A stretch of DNA of 64,000 bases from GCA-002708315 sp963676635 (GTDB lineage Bacteria > Bacteroidota > Bacteroidia > Bacteroidales > F082). Each line of letters opens with the position of its first letter. Position 1 is the first letter of the stretch. The translations under genes were made by a program, and so were the position numbers. The DNA is taken from NCBI GenBank assembly GCA_963676635.1, contig OY781105.1, forward strand, positions 186,001 to 250,000, written 5' to 3'. Positions 25,278-34,890 of the stretch are shown piece after piece. The notes under the pieces were generated by a model, which worked only from the letters and a program-made list of their open reading frames with translations, was not told the DNA's origin and did no database searches.

Positions 25278-27821
25278 CTATTGCTTTATAATCTTTGTAA
25301 TAACATTATCTGTTTTGAGTATGTACATACCTGTTGGTAATCCGCTTACGCTGATTTCTGCACTGCCTCGGGTAAGTGTAGCTTCTGCTACCAGTACTCC
25401 TGTGGAGCTGTATAAGCGGGCTGTGGTGCTTATGGTGTTACTGGTAGTTATTTTTATCACATCTTTGGCAGGATTGGGATATGCTACCATATCATCAGAT
25501 ACTTCGTTTATATCAGTATAGGTGATTGTATATGTTGTATCGCCTGTGATAACACCTTCGTCGCTGATGGTTACTTCCAGATTAGGACCAATTACAAGCC
25601 ATATGCCGTATTGAGATCCATCATCTTCAAATACACCCCATTCGTATGATCCCGGGCGTACATCCAGCGTTACTGTCCATATATTGCCATCCTGATTCAT
25701 ATTTACTGCTTCCCATCCGGTCATGGATCCTTTGAATTTTATATTGGAGTACAGATGTGTGTCGTCGATGGCTGTGAAAGTAACGGGGTAGGTGATGGCT
25801 GCGCCTTCTACTGTTAGCACGCCTGATACATTCTCAGTGCCATCCCAGAAGCCACCACCGGTTTCTGAGTAACCACCATAAACAAAAGCTTCATCGAGAT
25901 ACTGGAAACGTGATGCATAGTAATAAGTACCTTCTTCCATTATAACAGCTCCCAGATCAGCCACAAATTCATCATTGTTACCTGATGGTGCGTTATAGTC
26001 TGCCTGTACCCAGTTAGTCCATGTGGCAGGGTCGTCGTTGGTGGTGCTGTATCCTATCCATGATTGTAGTCCGGATACTGGTGGTGTAAGCCCTGTGCTG
26101 TCTTCTATCCATGCTTGTGCATATACAAGGTATTCCTGACCGTTTTCAATAATCCCTGAGTCGGGGTATTGCAGGTTAGCCCATCCTATATCCTGTACAG
26201 GAGGTAGATCACTAACCGTTAACACACCGCTAACATTGTCAGTGCCATCCCAGAAACCGCCTCCGGTTTCTGAATAACCTCCATAAACATAGTCTTGACC
26301 CAGATACTGGAAACGTGTAGCATAATAATATGTACCTTCAGCCACTATTTCGGTACCCAGATTAGCCACATACTCGTCGTTATTGCCTGATGAAGCGTTG
26401 AAGTCGGCTGCTATCCAGTTAGTCCATGTGGCAGGGTCGTTGTCGTTAAGACTGTATCCTACCCATGCTTCCAGTCCGTCTAGTGGAACAGATTGTCCTG
26501 TGCTGTCAGCTATCCAAAGTTGTCCGTAAACAAGATAGTCCATTCCTGTTTCGATGGTTCCTGCTTCAGGATATTGCAGGTTAGCCCAGTCTATAGCAGG
26601 TACAGGTGGAGTGTCATTAACAGTAAGAATGCCGTTTACGTTTGTTGTACCATCCCAGAAACCACCACCAGTCTCAGAATAACCTCCATAAACAAAATCC
26701 TGGTCAAGATATTGAAAGCGTGATGCATAATAGTAAGTGCCTTCTGTGGTAATTGCAAGGCCAAGGTTGGCAATATATTCATCGTTGTTACCCACATCGC
26801 TGCTATATGTTGATGTAATCCAGTTTGTCCATGTTGAAGGATCTGTGTTGTCAGTGCTATAGCCTATCCATGCCTGTACGTCAGGGGCTTGTCCTGATGG
26901 GTTTGTGATACCATCGATAAGTACTTGTGAGTACACATTGTATGAATCGCCTGTAATGATAGTTCCGGAACCGGGATATTGCAGATTAGCCCAGTCGATT
27001 TCAGGCTCCGGACCACCGCTAACGGTGTATGAATAGTTTGTGTTGCTATTGTTATTAAGGTTGATAGTCTGCATGTCGTAATCGCCACTAATGCCTGTTA
27101 CTACAGAGCTAAAAGCATAGTACTCAACAACAGTGCCGGCAGCTTGTCCGGGTATTGAAGCAGTACCTGTTGTGCCTGTTATGGCAATGTCAGCTGTTGC
27201 AGATGTTGCCCAGCTGTCGGTTGTGTAACGCAGATAAAAGACTTCCTCAACACATGGAGGAGCGCTGGTGGTTATGTCTATATTGATTATCTCATCAGGG
27301 TTAGCCGTTGCTGGTGTTGACACTGTGAGTAAGTCAACAGGCTCGGCGGTTGTTTCCATGAAAATGGCATTGCTGTTAGCATAACCAATGTCTTCCCAGT
27401 TCATGGTGTACCAGTGGTCGTTGGTAACAGTAATGCTGTTGTCGTCGGTGCCCTGGAATGTGTATTCCTGAAGTGTGTTCATGGTAACAGTAACTCCAGC
27501 CCATTTGTTGGCAAAGGCATCAGTTTCCGGACCGCTGGTGAAGAGCCATGTATATGTTCCTTCTTCGATATCGCCGCCTGTTGCTGCCACATGGATGGTG
27601 GTTTGCCATCGCAGCGTGCCTGTTTCAATGAGCGTAACACGACCATCGGTTACTTGTGTGCTGCTGGCAAAAGCCAGATTGTTAGCGGGTGGGTTGGTCC
27701 ATGCGTTCCATTCACCGGGCATGTTTAGCCCTTCCGGCGAATATATCTGTGAAAACGATGTAAATGGGAATATTACAAACAACAATATTGCAATTCCTGA
27801 TAAAGATAAGGTTCTTCTCAT
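25278..27821 (-). CDS. Secreted starch-binding-type protein with three tandem repeats and T9SS tail
   Basis: 847 residues. After the signal peptide, IYSPEGLNMPGEWNAWTNPP mirrors the amylase N-terminus. Three near-identical ~130-residue domains start at about 274, 405 and 540. Each has ANLQYP, a WIGYST-type strand, DPATWTNW, GNNDEYVANLG, EGTYYYASRFQYL and YGGYSETGGGFWDGT. A CBM20/48-like domain follows (~665-755, FKGSMTGWEAVNMNQDG), then a T9SS tail. No catalytic acid motif is apparent. Strong identity between the repeats indicates recent duplication. Its likely role is to hold alpha-glucan for the co-transcribed amylase. Confidence 0.8.
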   Translation of the reverse strand: MRRTLSLSGIAILLFVIFPFTSFSQIYSPEGLNMPGEWNAWTNPPANNLAFASSTQVTDGRVTLIETGTLRWQTTIHVAATGGDIEEGTYTWLFTSGPETDAFANKWAGVTVTMNTLQEYTFQGTDDNSITVTNDHWYTMNWEDIGYANSNAIFMETTAEPVDLLTVSTPATANPDEIINIDITTSAPPCVEEVFYLRYTTDSWATSATADIAITGTTGTASIPGQAAGTVVEYYAFSSVVTGISGDYDMQTINLNNNSNTNYSYTVSGGPEPEIDWANLQYPGSGTIITGDSYNVYSQVLIDGITNPSGQAPDVQAWIGYSTDNTDPSTWTNWITSTYSSDVGNNDEYIANLGLAITTEGTYYYASRFQYLDQDFVYGGYSETGGGFWDGTTNVNGILTVNDTPPVPAIDWANLQYPEAGTIETGMDYLVYGQLWIADSTGQSVPLDGLEAWVGYSLNDNDPATWTNWIAADFNASSGNNDEYVANLGTEIVAEGTYYYATRFQYLGQDYVYGGYSETGGGFWDGTDNVSGVLTVSDLPPVQDIGWANLQYPDSGIIENGQEYLVYAQAWIEDSTGLTPPVSGLQSWIGYSTTNDDPATWTNWVQADYNAPSGNNDEFVADLGAVIMEEGTYYYASRFQYLDEAFVYGGYSETGGGFWDGTENVSGVLTVEGAAITYPVTFTAIDDTHLYSNIKFKGSMTGWEAVNMNQDGNIWTVTLDVRPGSYEWGVFEDDGSQYGIWLVIGPNLEVTISDEGVITGDTTYTITYTDINEVSDDMVAYPNPAKDVIKITTSNTISTTARLYSSTGVLVAEATLTRGSAEISVSGLPTGMYILKTDNVITKIIKQ

Positions 27822-27846
27822 ATGATAATTGATTATAAATTAGTTT

Positions 27847-30084
27847 CTATTTAACGATTACTTTCTTTGATGATATGCTTTGTCCTGCCCATAGGTTGAT
27901 AATATAACATCCTGATGTATAAACAGGTATGGTTATTTCGTTTGTAAGCTTTCCGCTACTGATAAGCTGGCCCTGTATATTGTAGATATTGTAATTATAC
28001 TGGTTTTCGTTATTTGATTTAATGGTAATACTGTTGTTGGCCGACCATGCAATGAAGTCTGCAATGGTTTGTTGTGGGTTGTTGATATCAGTGATGAGAG
28101 AAGTAATTACAAACCTGTCGGGGAATGTAATATCATGTCTGAATGAGTAGTTGTCGGTTTTAAGGTCGGTAATATCTCCGGTAAGGTTATCAATAAGATA
28201 TACATCATCGATGGTGTTGATTTCCGTTGCCTTGATGGTCATACTGGCGTTGTCGTTACCCTGCACATCGAGAGGTATTTCAGTAACAGAAGGAGGCAGT
28301 GAGTTGATAGACATGCCGTTGTTGGCAGTGGAATAGATAAGCGGTTTGTTATCGCTGTAGCTGAACATCTTGTGAGCGTCGTAGTTGCCATCATATCCTT
28401 CAGTAGCATCGGGGATAAAGCGGATAACAGTTTCGTCGGTAGCGCCGTACATATCCAGCTGGAGGCGGATAAGGCTGTCGGGGGATTGTACGGGGGTTTT
28501 GAGGAATGATACGCTGTTGTGGAGGCATACACTGTCGTTCATTTGCAAAGTGCCGTATTCGGGATAAGGTCCTAAATTATCGGTGACCTGTACCATGAAG
28601 CCCTGGTTCATAGCTATATATCTTGATCCGTCATTAACGCCAACATTATCAACATACGACGACCAACTAGTGTCATTAAACACATAAATGGCATCGTTAA
28701 GATTTGTTTTTGTCCATCCGGCTGTTGTGTCCCAGTCGATGGCTGATGTGTAAGGGTTTCCCACATAATTATAACCGTAATCACCAGCCTGACTACGAAT
28801 CAGGTTGTTGGTGCTACCAATGGTGCCTGTGTGCATAGGTCCTTCAAAGCTGAATGTGTTGGGGGATGATGTTTCTATCCATGTCATCCAGCCTTTCATA
28901 TCACCCAGGGGCTCTTCGTAGGCAGAGATAAAAGTATATTCTTTGGTAGCTTCGTCATATTCGGCAAGCCATACTTCGGGGTTGCCACCGAGATATAGAT
29001 CTTCAGCTGTGAGGTTTTGAACAGGGGCTGAGTAGGAGTGCCATTGGCCATCGGTCATATAGCACTGTGCTGTTACATCACCTGATGCTTCACCATGGAC
29101 AATAAGAGAGCCATTGCCGGCTGATGTTGACTCAATGGTAAGTCCGCTGTTGCTATATAAATTGTTGTACACAGTTAGTGAGTTACCCTGACTAACAGTT
29201 AGGTTGGCTCCTGTTGCTACTGACAAATCATAGCATTCAGCAGCTGTATTGGCTTCCACAATGGAAGCGGCTGGTATTATTACCACTGCTGTGTCGTCAG
29301 GCATACCGTTACTCCAGTTAGAAGCATTGTCCCAGCTTGTGCTTTTGGCATCGCCGGTAAATCCTGTTATCTTACAATCGTAGTAAGGTGCATCATTCTG
29401 GTGAATATCTTCATTGAGGATAAATCCGTAGTAGTTTGGAATAGCTTGTCCGTATGCACGGTTTGCATCAACCCAGCCGTTGGAAGGCCATGTTAGGTAA
29501 CGCCAGTAAGAATCTCGTCGTTCAGTAAACATACAGGTTTTGATTTGATCAGGACTACCGATCATAGAGCGTTTGATTTCTACTTCCCTGTAGTCTGATC
29601 CAATTCTAAATTTAACAAGAGTATCTCCTGTTGAGGAGAGAAGTTCCATGCCTTCCATTGAAGTGTTTGGTATAAACTCCCATGTAGAACCATTGTATTC
29701 TTTTACTTCAATGTAATCATCACCTGATTGGTTTTTAAATATTACAACATAATCTGAATTAAATGGTGTAGTCATATAATCATCCCATGCGTAAGCGTCA
29801 GTAGTGCCATTGTTTCCTGTAGGATCTGAATCAAAATAAATAAAAGTAGCCAGAGGTTGTTCATCAGCTTCAGGGTCACTTATACCTATATATATATAGT
29901 TTTCGTCCCATGTGAAATGGGCATAAGCTTGTTGTGCACTGCCATCATGACTAATATTTGTAAATACTTCATTAGCTGCCCAGCCACTGTTTTGACCGTC
30001 GATTGCAATGGTATGGTAACTATCTGCCATAGCGGATGTGGCAATAAACCATAAAACAATGATAATAGTGTATAATTTCTTCAT
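27847..30084 (-). CDS. Secreted CBM9/DOMON-like protein with T9SS tail
   Basis: 745 residues. After the signal peptide (MKKLYTIIIVLWFIATSAMA), residues ~25-230 read as a CBM9-like carbohydrate-binding domain: IDGQNSGWAANEVF, AHFTWDENYIYIGISD, FIYFDSDPTGNNGTTDAY. A module with SWDNASNWSNGMPDDTAVVII and ECYDLSVATGANLTV matches that in the 18906 protein. A long beta region and a T9SS tail (YNIYNIQGQLIS, SGCYIINL) follow. It is the first gene of the run, with its own -7 box, followed 25 bp later by the 25278-27821 gene. Confidence 0.75.
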   Translation of the reverse strand: MKKLYTIIIVLWFIATSAMADSYHTIAIDGQNSGWAANEVFTNISHDGSAQQAYAHFTWDENYIYIGISDPEADEQPLATFIYFDSDPTGNNGTTDAYAWDDYMTTPFNSDYVVIFKNQSGDDYIEVKEYNGSTWEFIPNTSMEGMELLSSTGDTLVKFRIGSDYREVEIKRSMIGSPDQIKTCMFTERRDSYWRYLTWPSNGWVDANRAYGQAIPNYYGFILNEDIHQNDAPYYDCKITGFTGDAKSTSWDNASNWSNGMPDDTAVVIIPAASIVEANTAAECYDLSVATGANLTVSQGNSLTVYNNLYSNSGLTIESTSAGNGSLIVHGEASGDVTAQCYMTDGQWHSYSAPVQNLTAEDLYLGGNPEVWLAEYDEATKEYTFISAYEEPLGDMKGWMTWIETSSPNTFSFEGPMHTGTIGSTNNLIRSQAGDYGYNYVGNPYTSAIDWDTTAGWTKTNLNDAIYVFNDTSWSSYVDNVGVNDGSRYIAMNQGFMVQVTDNLGPYPEYGTLQMNDSVCLHNSVSFLKTPVQSPDSLIRLQLDMYGATDETVIRFIPDATEGYDGNYDAHKMFSYSDNKPLIYSTANNGMSINSLPPSVTEIPLDVQGNDNASMTIKATEINTIDDVYLIDNLTGDITDLKTDNYSFRHDITFPDRFVITSLITDINNPQQTIADFIAWSANNSITIKSNNENQYNYNIYNIQGQLISSGKLTNEITIPVYTSGCYIINLWAGQSISSKKVIVK

Positions 30085-30138
30085 GCAGGTGAATTAAAAT
30101 TCTACTTTTATTTTGACTTTTTTTTCAATTTTCTTGCC

Positions 30139-30146
30139 CAAATTTA
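30139..30146 (-). promoter_or_regulatory. -7 box for the secreted glycan operon
   Basis: Minus strand TAAATTTG matches TAnnTTTG, 55 bp before the ATG at 30084. From 30147 to 30458 I see AT-rich text and no gene. Confidence 0.4.
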
Positions 30147-30458
30147 GGTGAAATGGCGACTGAAATCAGGGATTTATGGCTTGTGGATTACAGGATTGTT
30201 AAAAAATTGTCAATATTCTAATGGGATGTCTTATTGCAAACGATTGCAGGGGTTGTGTTGTAATTGTATTATTTTTATTTTTTATTGGCACAATATTACT
30301 ATAATGTTTAATAATGCGTTTAAATTCATAAACAATGTATTCGGTGATATATATACAACACTTAAAAATTCCCCATTTATATTCATAATTGAGAAATGTA
30401 TAATAACCAGATATGTATATTTAGTATATATGGCAAGAATGTACTATTTGGAAGTGGC

Positions 30459-30615
30459 TTGAAAAGGGACAAGGGGTAATAAATGAAAAATGAAAGATGA
30501 AAAATGACTGGAGGGACTTTATGGATTGAAGAGAAAAGTGAGAAAAACGCTCTGCTCACAATACGCCGGTAGGCGGACACAGCTCACTATTCACTATTCA
30601 CCATTCACCACTCAA
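30459..30615 (+). repeat. Composite heptamer-flanked repeat, copy 2
   Basis: GGGACAAGGGGTAATAAATG, A/G-rich AAAAATG heptamers, core GACTGGAGGGACTTTATGG and AAACGCTCTGCTCAC, a GGTAGGCGGACACAG insert, then TTCACTA/TTCACCA heptamers. It abuts the 3' end of the pyruvate kinase gene. Confidence 0.65.
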
Positions 30616-30624
30616 CCCCCACCA

Positions 30625-32067
30625 TCATACTTTCTTACATTCAACCCTGCTTAACTTTATCATATTTGTGTCCATTTGTTCGGTTACCGGGATGCTGCCT
30701 ATATGAATTACAATGTCATCATTTTTAATAAGTTTGTGGCTGAAAAGATATTTCCTGGTGCTAAGGAAAAAGTCATCAGTAGACTGACTAAGGTTGGCAC
30801 TGAAAACCATAACACCCCACACCAGAGATAACTGACGTTGTAGCATTCTGTTGTCTGTAAAAGCAAATATCCTGGCTTTAGGTCGGTACCCGGAAACGCG
30901 AAGCACTGTTTGTCCGGAATGCGTAAAAGTAATCATTGCTGTTGCATTGGTCTGTTGTGCCATCTTTTGAGCATTGAAGCAAATAGAATCAGCAAGGTAA
31001 TCATTTTCAGAAACATTTGGTTTATGCTTCTTGTGGAATGAATATGCATTATCTTCTGTATAAGAGATAATCTTCTGCATATTCTTTACAGCTTCCACCG
31101 GGAAAGCACCAACTGAAGTCTCAGCACTTAGCATCAAAGCATCTGCACCATCAAGCACAGCATTAGCAACATCATTGGCTTCAGCGCGTGTAGGGTTAAA
31201 GTTTGTTACCATACTCTCAAGCATCTGTGTGGCAATAATAACAGGTTTGGATCTGCGGATACACTTATCAACGATATTCTTTTGCATTACAGGCACGTGA
31301 TCAAAGGGCATCTCAACACCCAGATCTCCTCTGGCTACCATAACACCATCAGAAGCGTTGATAATGCGATCGATATCCTTCATAGCTTCCGGCTTTTCAA
31401 TTTTTGATATTATTTTTTGTTGTGAGCCGTGTTCTTTGAGTAGCTTGTTTAAGGCCTGGATATCTTCTACTTTTCGTACAAATGAAAGTGCTACAAGGTC
31501 AATATCGTGTTTAACTATGAATTCTACGTCTTTGAGGTCTTTCTCTGTTAAGCTCGGTAGCGACAGGTTGGTATCTGGCAAATTAACACCCTTGCGTGAT
31601 GTTAGTACTCCGCCAAACACCACTTTGCATTTAACTCGTTGTTTGCCATCTGTTTCTTGTACTTTTAGTTTAATTTTCCCGTCGTCAACAAGAACAATAT
31701 CGCCCTTTTTAACATCCTTGGGAAAGTGTTTGTAGCTGATAAAGGCTTCGCCGGCATTGCCTGATATTTTCTCTGTGGTTAAACAGAACTCTTTGCCGCT
31801 AATAAGATTAACGCCTTCGTCGGGCATCATTCCTATTCTTATTTTTGGCCCTTGAAGGTCTGCCAGTATAGCTACTTCTGTATATAGTTCTGAGCTCACC
31901 TTCCTGATTTTGTTTATTGTAGACTTATGTTCATCGTGGGTGCTGTGTGAGAAATTGAGTCGAAATACGTTTGCACCTTCTTTGATAATGTTTTTTATGG
32001 TTTTCTCATCAGATGATGCTGGTCCCAGTGTCACTACTATTTTTGTCCTTGAATTAGTAATAGCCAT
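30625..32067 (-). CDS. pyk: Pyruvate kinase
   Basis: 480 residues, a standard length. It converts phosphoenolpyruvate and ADP to pyruvate and ATP, the last step of glycolysis. Visible signatures: TKIVVTLGPASS and FRLNFSH at the N-terminus; LADLQGPKIRIG (K+/Mg2+ and substrate site); the B domain; IISKIEKPEA with the catalytic Lys (~220); MVARGDLGVEMP (~245); and ATQMLESM (~280). The C-terminal domain is complete. It stands alone, with repeats on both sides and a secreted arylsulfotransferase-like gene upstream on the same strand. Confidence 0.95.
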   Translation of the reverse strand: MAITNSRTKIVVTLGPASSDEKTIKNIIKEGANVFRLNFSHSTHDEHKSTINKIRKVSSELYTEVAILADLQGPKIRIGMMPDEGVNLISGKEFCLTTEKISGNAGEAFISYKHFPKDVKKGDIVLVDDGKIKLKVQETDGKQRVKCKVVFGGVLTSRKGVNLPDTNLSLPSLTEKDLKDVEFIVKHDIDLVALSFVRKVEDIQALNKLLKEHGSQQKIISKIEKPEAMKDIDRIINASDGVMVARGDLGVEMPFDHVPVMQKNIVDKCIRRSKPVIIATQMLESMVTNFNPTRAEANDVANAVLDGADALMLSAETSVGAFPVEAVKNMQKIISYTEDNAYSFHKKHKPNVSENDYLADSICFNAQKMAQQTNATAMITFTHSGQTVLRVSGYRPKARIFAFTDNRMLQRQLSLVWGVMVFSANLSQSTDDFFLSTRKYLFSHKLIKNDDIVIHIGSIPVTEQMDTNMIKLSRVECKKV

Positions 32068-32169
32068 TATTACAGATTTTTTGTAAAAATAGTAAAAGTG
32101 TTTTTAGTTTGAGATTTTTTTTTAGTAGGGCCAAGGAAACGAAAAATGGGGGAAGGGGAACCGCCTGAG

Positions 32170-32252
32170 TCGGTCAGTCAGGGACAAAGTGAGAAAAATG
32201 CTCTGCTCACCACTCACCACTCACCATTCACTATTCACCATTCACCACTTTA
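32170..32252 (+). repeat. Composite heptamer repeat, partial copy
   Basis: GTGAGAAAAATGCTCTGCTC followed by about six CACCATT/CACTATT heptamers, running into the 3' end of the next gene. The A/G-rich arm is missing; it has been replaced by GGGAACCGCCTGAGTCGG. Confidence 0.55.
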
Positions 32253-34732
32253 ACTACCTTTGTTAACTTTCTGCTGCCGTTGTTATTAACTATTACTACC
32301 ATATAAGCACCGGATGTGAGGTTTGATGTGCAGATTGTTGTAATTCCTGCGGTGATTTGCTGCTCTCTTACATTCTGTCCGTTGGCGTTATATAGCTGCA
32401 GTGTACTGTTTGAGTCTGTCGTAATTTTGAGATAATCGTTGAAAGGTGAGGGGAATACATTGATATTCTGTTTGGTACCCTGTTCGCTTATCTCTACACT
32501 CGTTGAAGTAGTAAAAATTGTTGTTTCTTTTTGTGTGATTAATCCACCGTTTATACCCTTTATTGTTCCTGATTTTAGTTCACAATAGTATTGTTGTTCA
32601 CTGTTCAGAATAGCATCGGGTATAATCGTGATAATCATATTATCGTCGGAGATATTACCATGAATGGGCACTTCATCGCCAAGCATATCATTTAGTCTGA
32701 GGTCGAAGATATTGGGAATGTCATTATCTTCAATTGGTTGTCCGAATATTTTTCTCATAGGCTCTGAGAAAACAACAGATATTTCAATATCCCTGTCAAT
32801 ATTTTCGCTGCCAAACTCAGGGATAAAGTCAACAGTAGGGATATCGGAGTTCCACATACCGCAAACTTTTACCTGCTGTGCTACTCTTTCAACACCAGCG
32901 CCCAGAATAAACTTATCATAATTTAATGTGAGGACATCATTGTATGTACCTGTTTCCGGTGGCATGAAAGCGAAAGTGATATCTACTGTTGCTTCTGGTG
33001 TTATCTGTACCGGTAGTGAGCTTTCAACATAAAACATGTCTGTAATATTATACACAGAAGATATTCTAATGGTGTTTTCAGAAGTGTTCGTAACAGGTAT
33101 AGTTCTGTATTTGGGCTCGTTATTGCCGGCATAATTGCCAAAATCAATTGATTCGGGTGCAATGAACATATTTGTTTGCCATGGGTATTTAAGAGTACGA
33201 TAAGACACGGCATTATTAGAGTAGAATATTTCCATATCAACTCCATTATCAGACAGAAGTGTAGCCCCGCAATCAATTGAAGCACCCCAACCGATGAGCT
33301 TGGTATCGTCATCATAGGTTCTGAAACTTCCTGTATAGGCAGCATATACATCAGGATTATGTCTGTAATCCCATACTTCTTGTGCTGTCATATTGTTTTC
33401 ATCTACTACATATTCCAGTGCACGTGAAAACTGGATTGCATGCAGATTGCCATTATCAAAAACAGTAATATTACCATTGGGCAGTACACGTACATCGTGT
33501 TGGTGTGAGAACCCCCAGCTGTCGCCTGTAATAGTAAACTCATTATTTTCAGCCAGTAACCCCAAGCGGTAAATAACATCTCCTGTTTCCATATCTATTT
33601 TTGTTACTTCATCCATATTTCTTGATGAAATCAGTAGATTACTGTCTTGATCAAATTCTATGGCATTGCCATGGACATAGTCGATATTGGAGGCTGTGAG
33701 GCTTATGTCGGAGGTAGCATCTGTTATCTCAAAATGATCCCAGCTGCGCCATTGGAAAAGTACCACCCCCTCTGGTGTTACCTCCTGGATAACAAGTCCG
33801 GTTACAGTTGCGGCTGTATTGCCTCCGGGGACAATAAGACTCATGTTTACTATCTGAGGATCATATGACAATAGCATATAGTTACCATTGGCTGTTAGTA
33901 ATATATCGTGACCATCCATATCATAACCATTGCCTGTTTTGATGGAGTCGGTAACCACATAGGAGCTGTCCATAAAGAAGTATTTCTCCATAGAGGGATT
34001 TGTATAGATATTTCTTGCGGCTGCTAATCTGCCATCATTCATAACATGCAAATTGAGATACTGGTTACTGGTTCTTCTAAAAAATACAGGAGTGCCGTAC
34101 TTGTCGAAAATTGTAAGAAATGGATTGTAATCGCTACCACCGGCACGTGGATTAAGAGTTGCGAAGTAGTAGTCATCACCCACTTCGTTGTAAATTTCTG
34201 TATATGGTGGTGGGTAATCGGCAGGAAGGTTGTTGTCGCGATTCATTATATTGTCGCGTTTTATTTCAGGATGTATAACAATGTCATTTTCTTCGTGGTC
34301 CATATATTCAGCAAAGCTTTTCCTTAGTTTCTTTGTGTCGGTTGTAACTGTTTTAAACATAAATGTTTCTGATGCAACAGGAATGCCGCTTTGATTTTTA
34401 AATCCGTTTCCTGTTGTAACAGTAATGGTTTCGTCGATTAAAAAAGGGGTTTTGGGTGTTATAACAATTGTTTTTTTGTCTTTCGACAGATATATATCAT
34501 TGGCTATACTCCCTGATTTTGATCCTACAATGCTTATCCCGCCAAGGTATTTACATGATTCATCAAACTTATTGCCTGTCTTCAGGATGATTGTCTGCTC
34601 CGGATTAATATACTCTGATTCCGGTAAAGGACATATATAATTAAAGGTAGTGGTTTGTGATCTTAATGATAGTGTGGATAGTACCAGTATTGATAAAGCA
34701 AAGAGAGCTTGCTGGAAGTATCTGTATTTCAT
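32231..34732 (-). CDS. Secreted arylsulfotransferase-like protein with T9SS tail
   Basis: 833 residues from the ATG at 34732; the frame opens at 34750, but the later Met gives the better signal peptide (ALFALSILVLSTLSLRSQ). An N-terminal Ig-like domain (~30-125) is followed by an arylsulfotransferase (ASST)-type propeller at ~190-530, with GTPVFFRR, MDGHDILLTANGNYML, VHGNAIEFDQDSNLLISSR and SHQHDVRVLPNGNITVFDNG. ASST enzymes move sulfate between phenols, with histidines in such positions. An ASPM/HYDIN-like domain (PESIDFGNYAG), another Ig-like domain and a T9SS tail (NVFPSPFNDYLKI) complete it. True substrate unknown. Confidence 0.75.
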   Translation of the reverse strand: MKYRYFQQALFALSILVLSTLSLRSQTTTFNYICPLPESEYINPEQTIILKTGNKFDESCKYLGGISIVGSKSGSIANDIYLSKDKKTIVITPKTPFLIDETITVTTGNGFKNQSGIPVASETFMFKTVTTDTKKLRKSFAEYMDHEENDIVIHPEIKRDNIMNRDNNLPADYPPPYTEIYNEVGDDYYFATLNPRAGGSDYNPFLTIFDKYGTPVFFRRTSNQYLNLHVMNDGRLAAARNIYTNPSMEKYFFMDSSYVVTDSIKTGNGYDMDGHDILLTANGNYMLLSYDPQIVNMSLIVPGGNTAATVTGLVIQEVTPEGVVLFQWRSWDHFEITDATSDISLTASNIDYVHGNAIEFDQDSNLLISSRNMDEVTKIDMETGDVIYRLGLLAENNEFTITGDSWGFSHQHDVRVLPNGNITVFDNGNLHAIQFSRALEYVVDENNMTAQEVWDYRHNPDVYAAYTGSFRTYDDDTKLIGWGASIDCGATLLSDNGVDMEIFYSNNAVSYRTLKYPWQTNMFIAPESIDFGNYAGNNEPKYRTIPVTNTSENTIRISSVYNITDMFYVESSLPVQITPEATVDITFAFMPPETGTYNDVLTLNYDKFILGAGVERVAQQVKVCGMWNSDIPTVDFIPEFGSENIDRDIEISVVFSEPMRKIFGQPIEDNDIPNIFDLRLNDMLGDEVPIHGNISDDNMIITIIPDAILNSEQQYYCELKSGTIKGINGGLITQKETTIFTTSTSVEISEQGTKQNINVFPSPFNDYLKITTDSNSTLQLYNANGQNVREQQITAGITTICTSNLTSGAYMVVIVNNNGSRKLTKVVKVVNGE

Positions 34733-34858
34733 ACTTAAAATTTTAAACAATCTTTATTAAACATCAGAATTTAGTTAGAATTCTTAATATTGAAATTAAT
34801 TAGATGCGTGTAGTAGAATAGACAAATATAAAATTAAATGGTTGTTTGACCAAATAAT

Positions 34859-34866
34859 TATCTTTG
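34859..34866 (+). promoter_or_regulatory. -7 box for the GH13 lipoprotein
   Basis: TATCTTTG matches TAnnTTTG, 24 bp before the ATG at 34891. Confidence 0.5.
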
Positions 34867-34890
34867 TATTGTCATAAATAATAATTTAAG

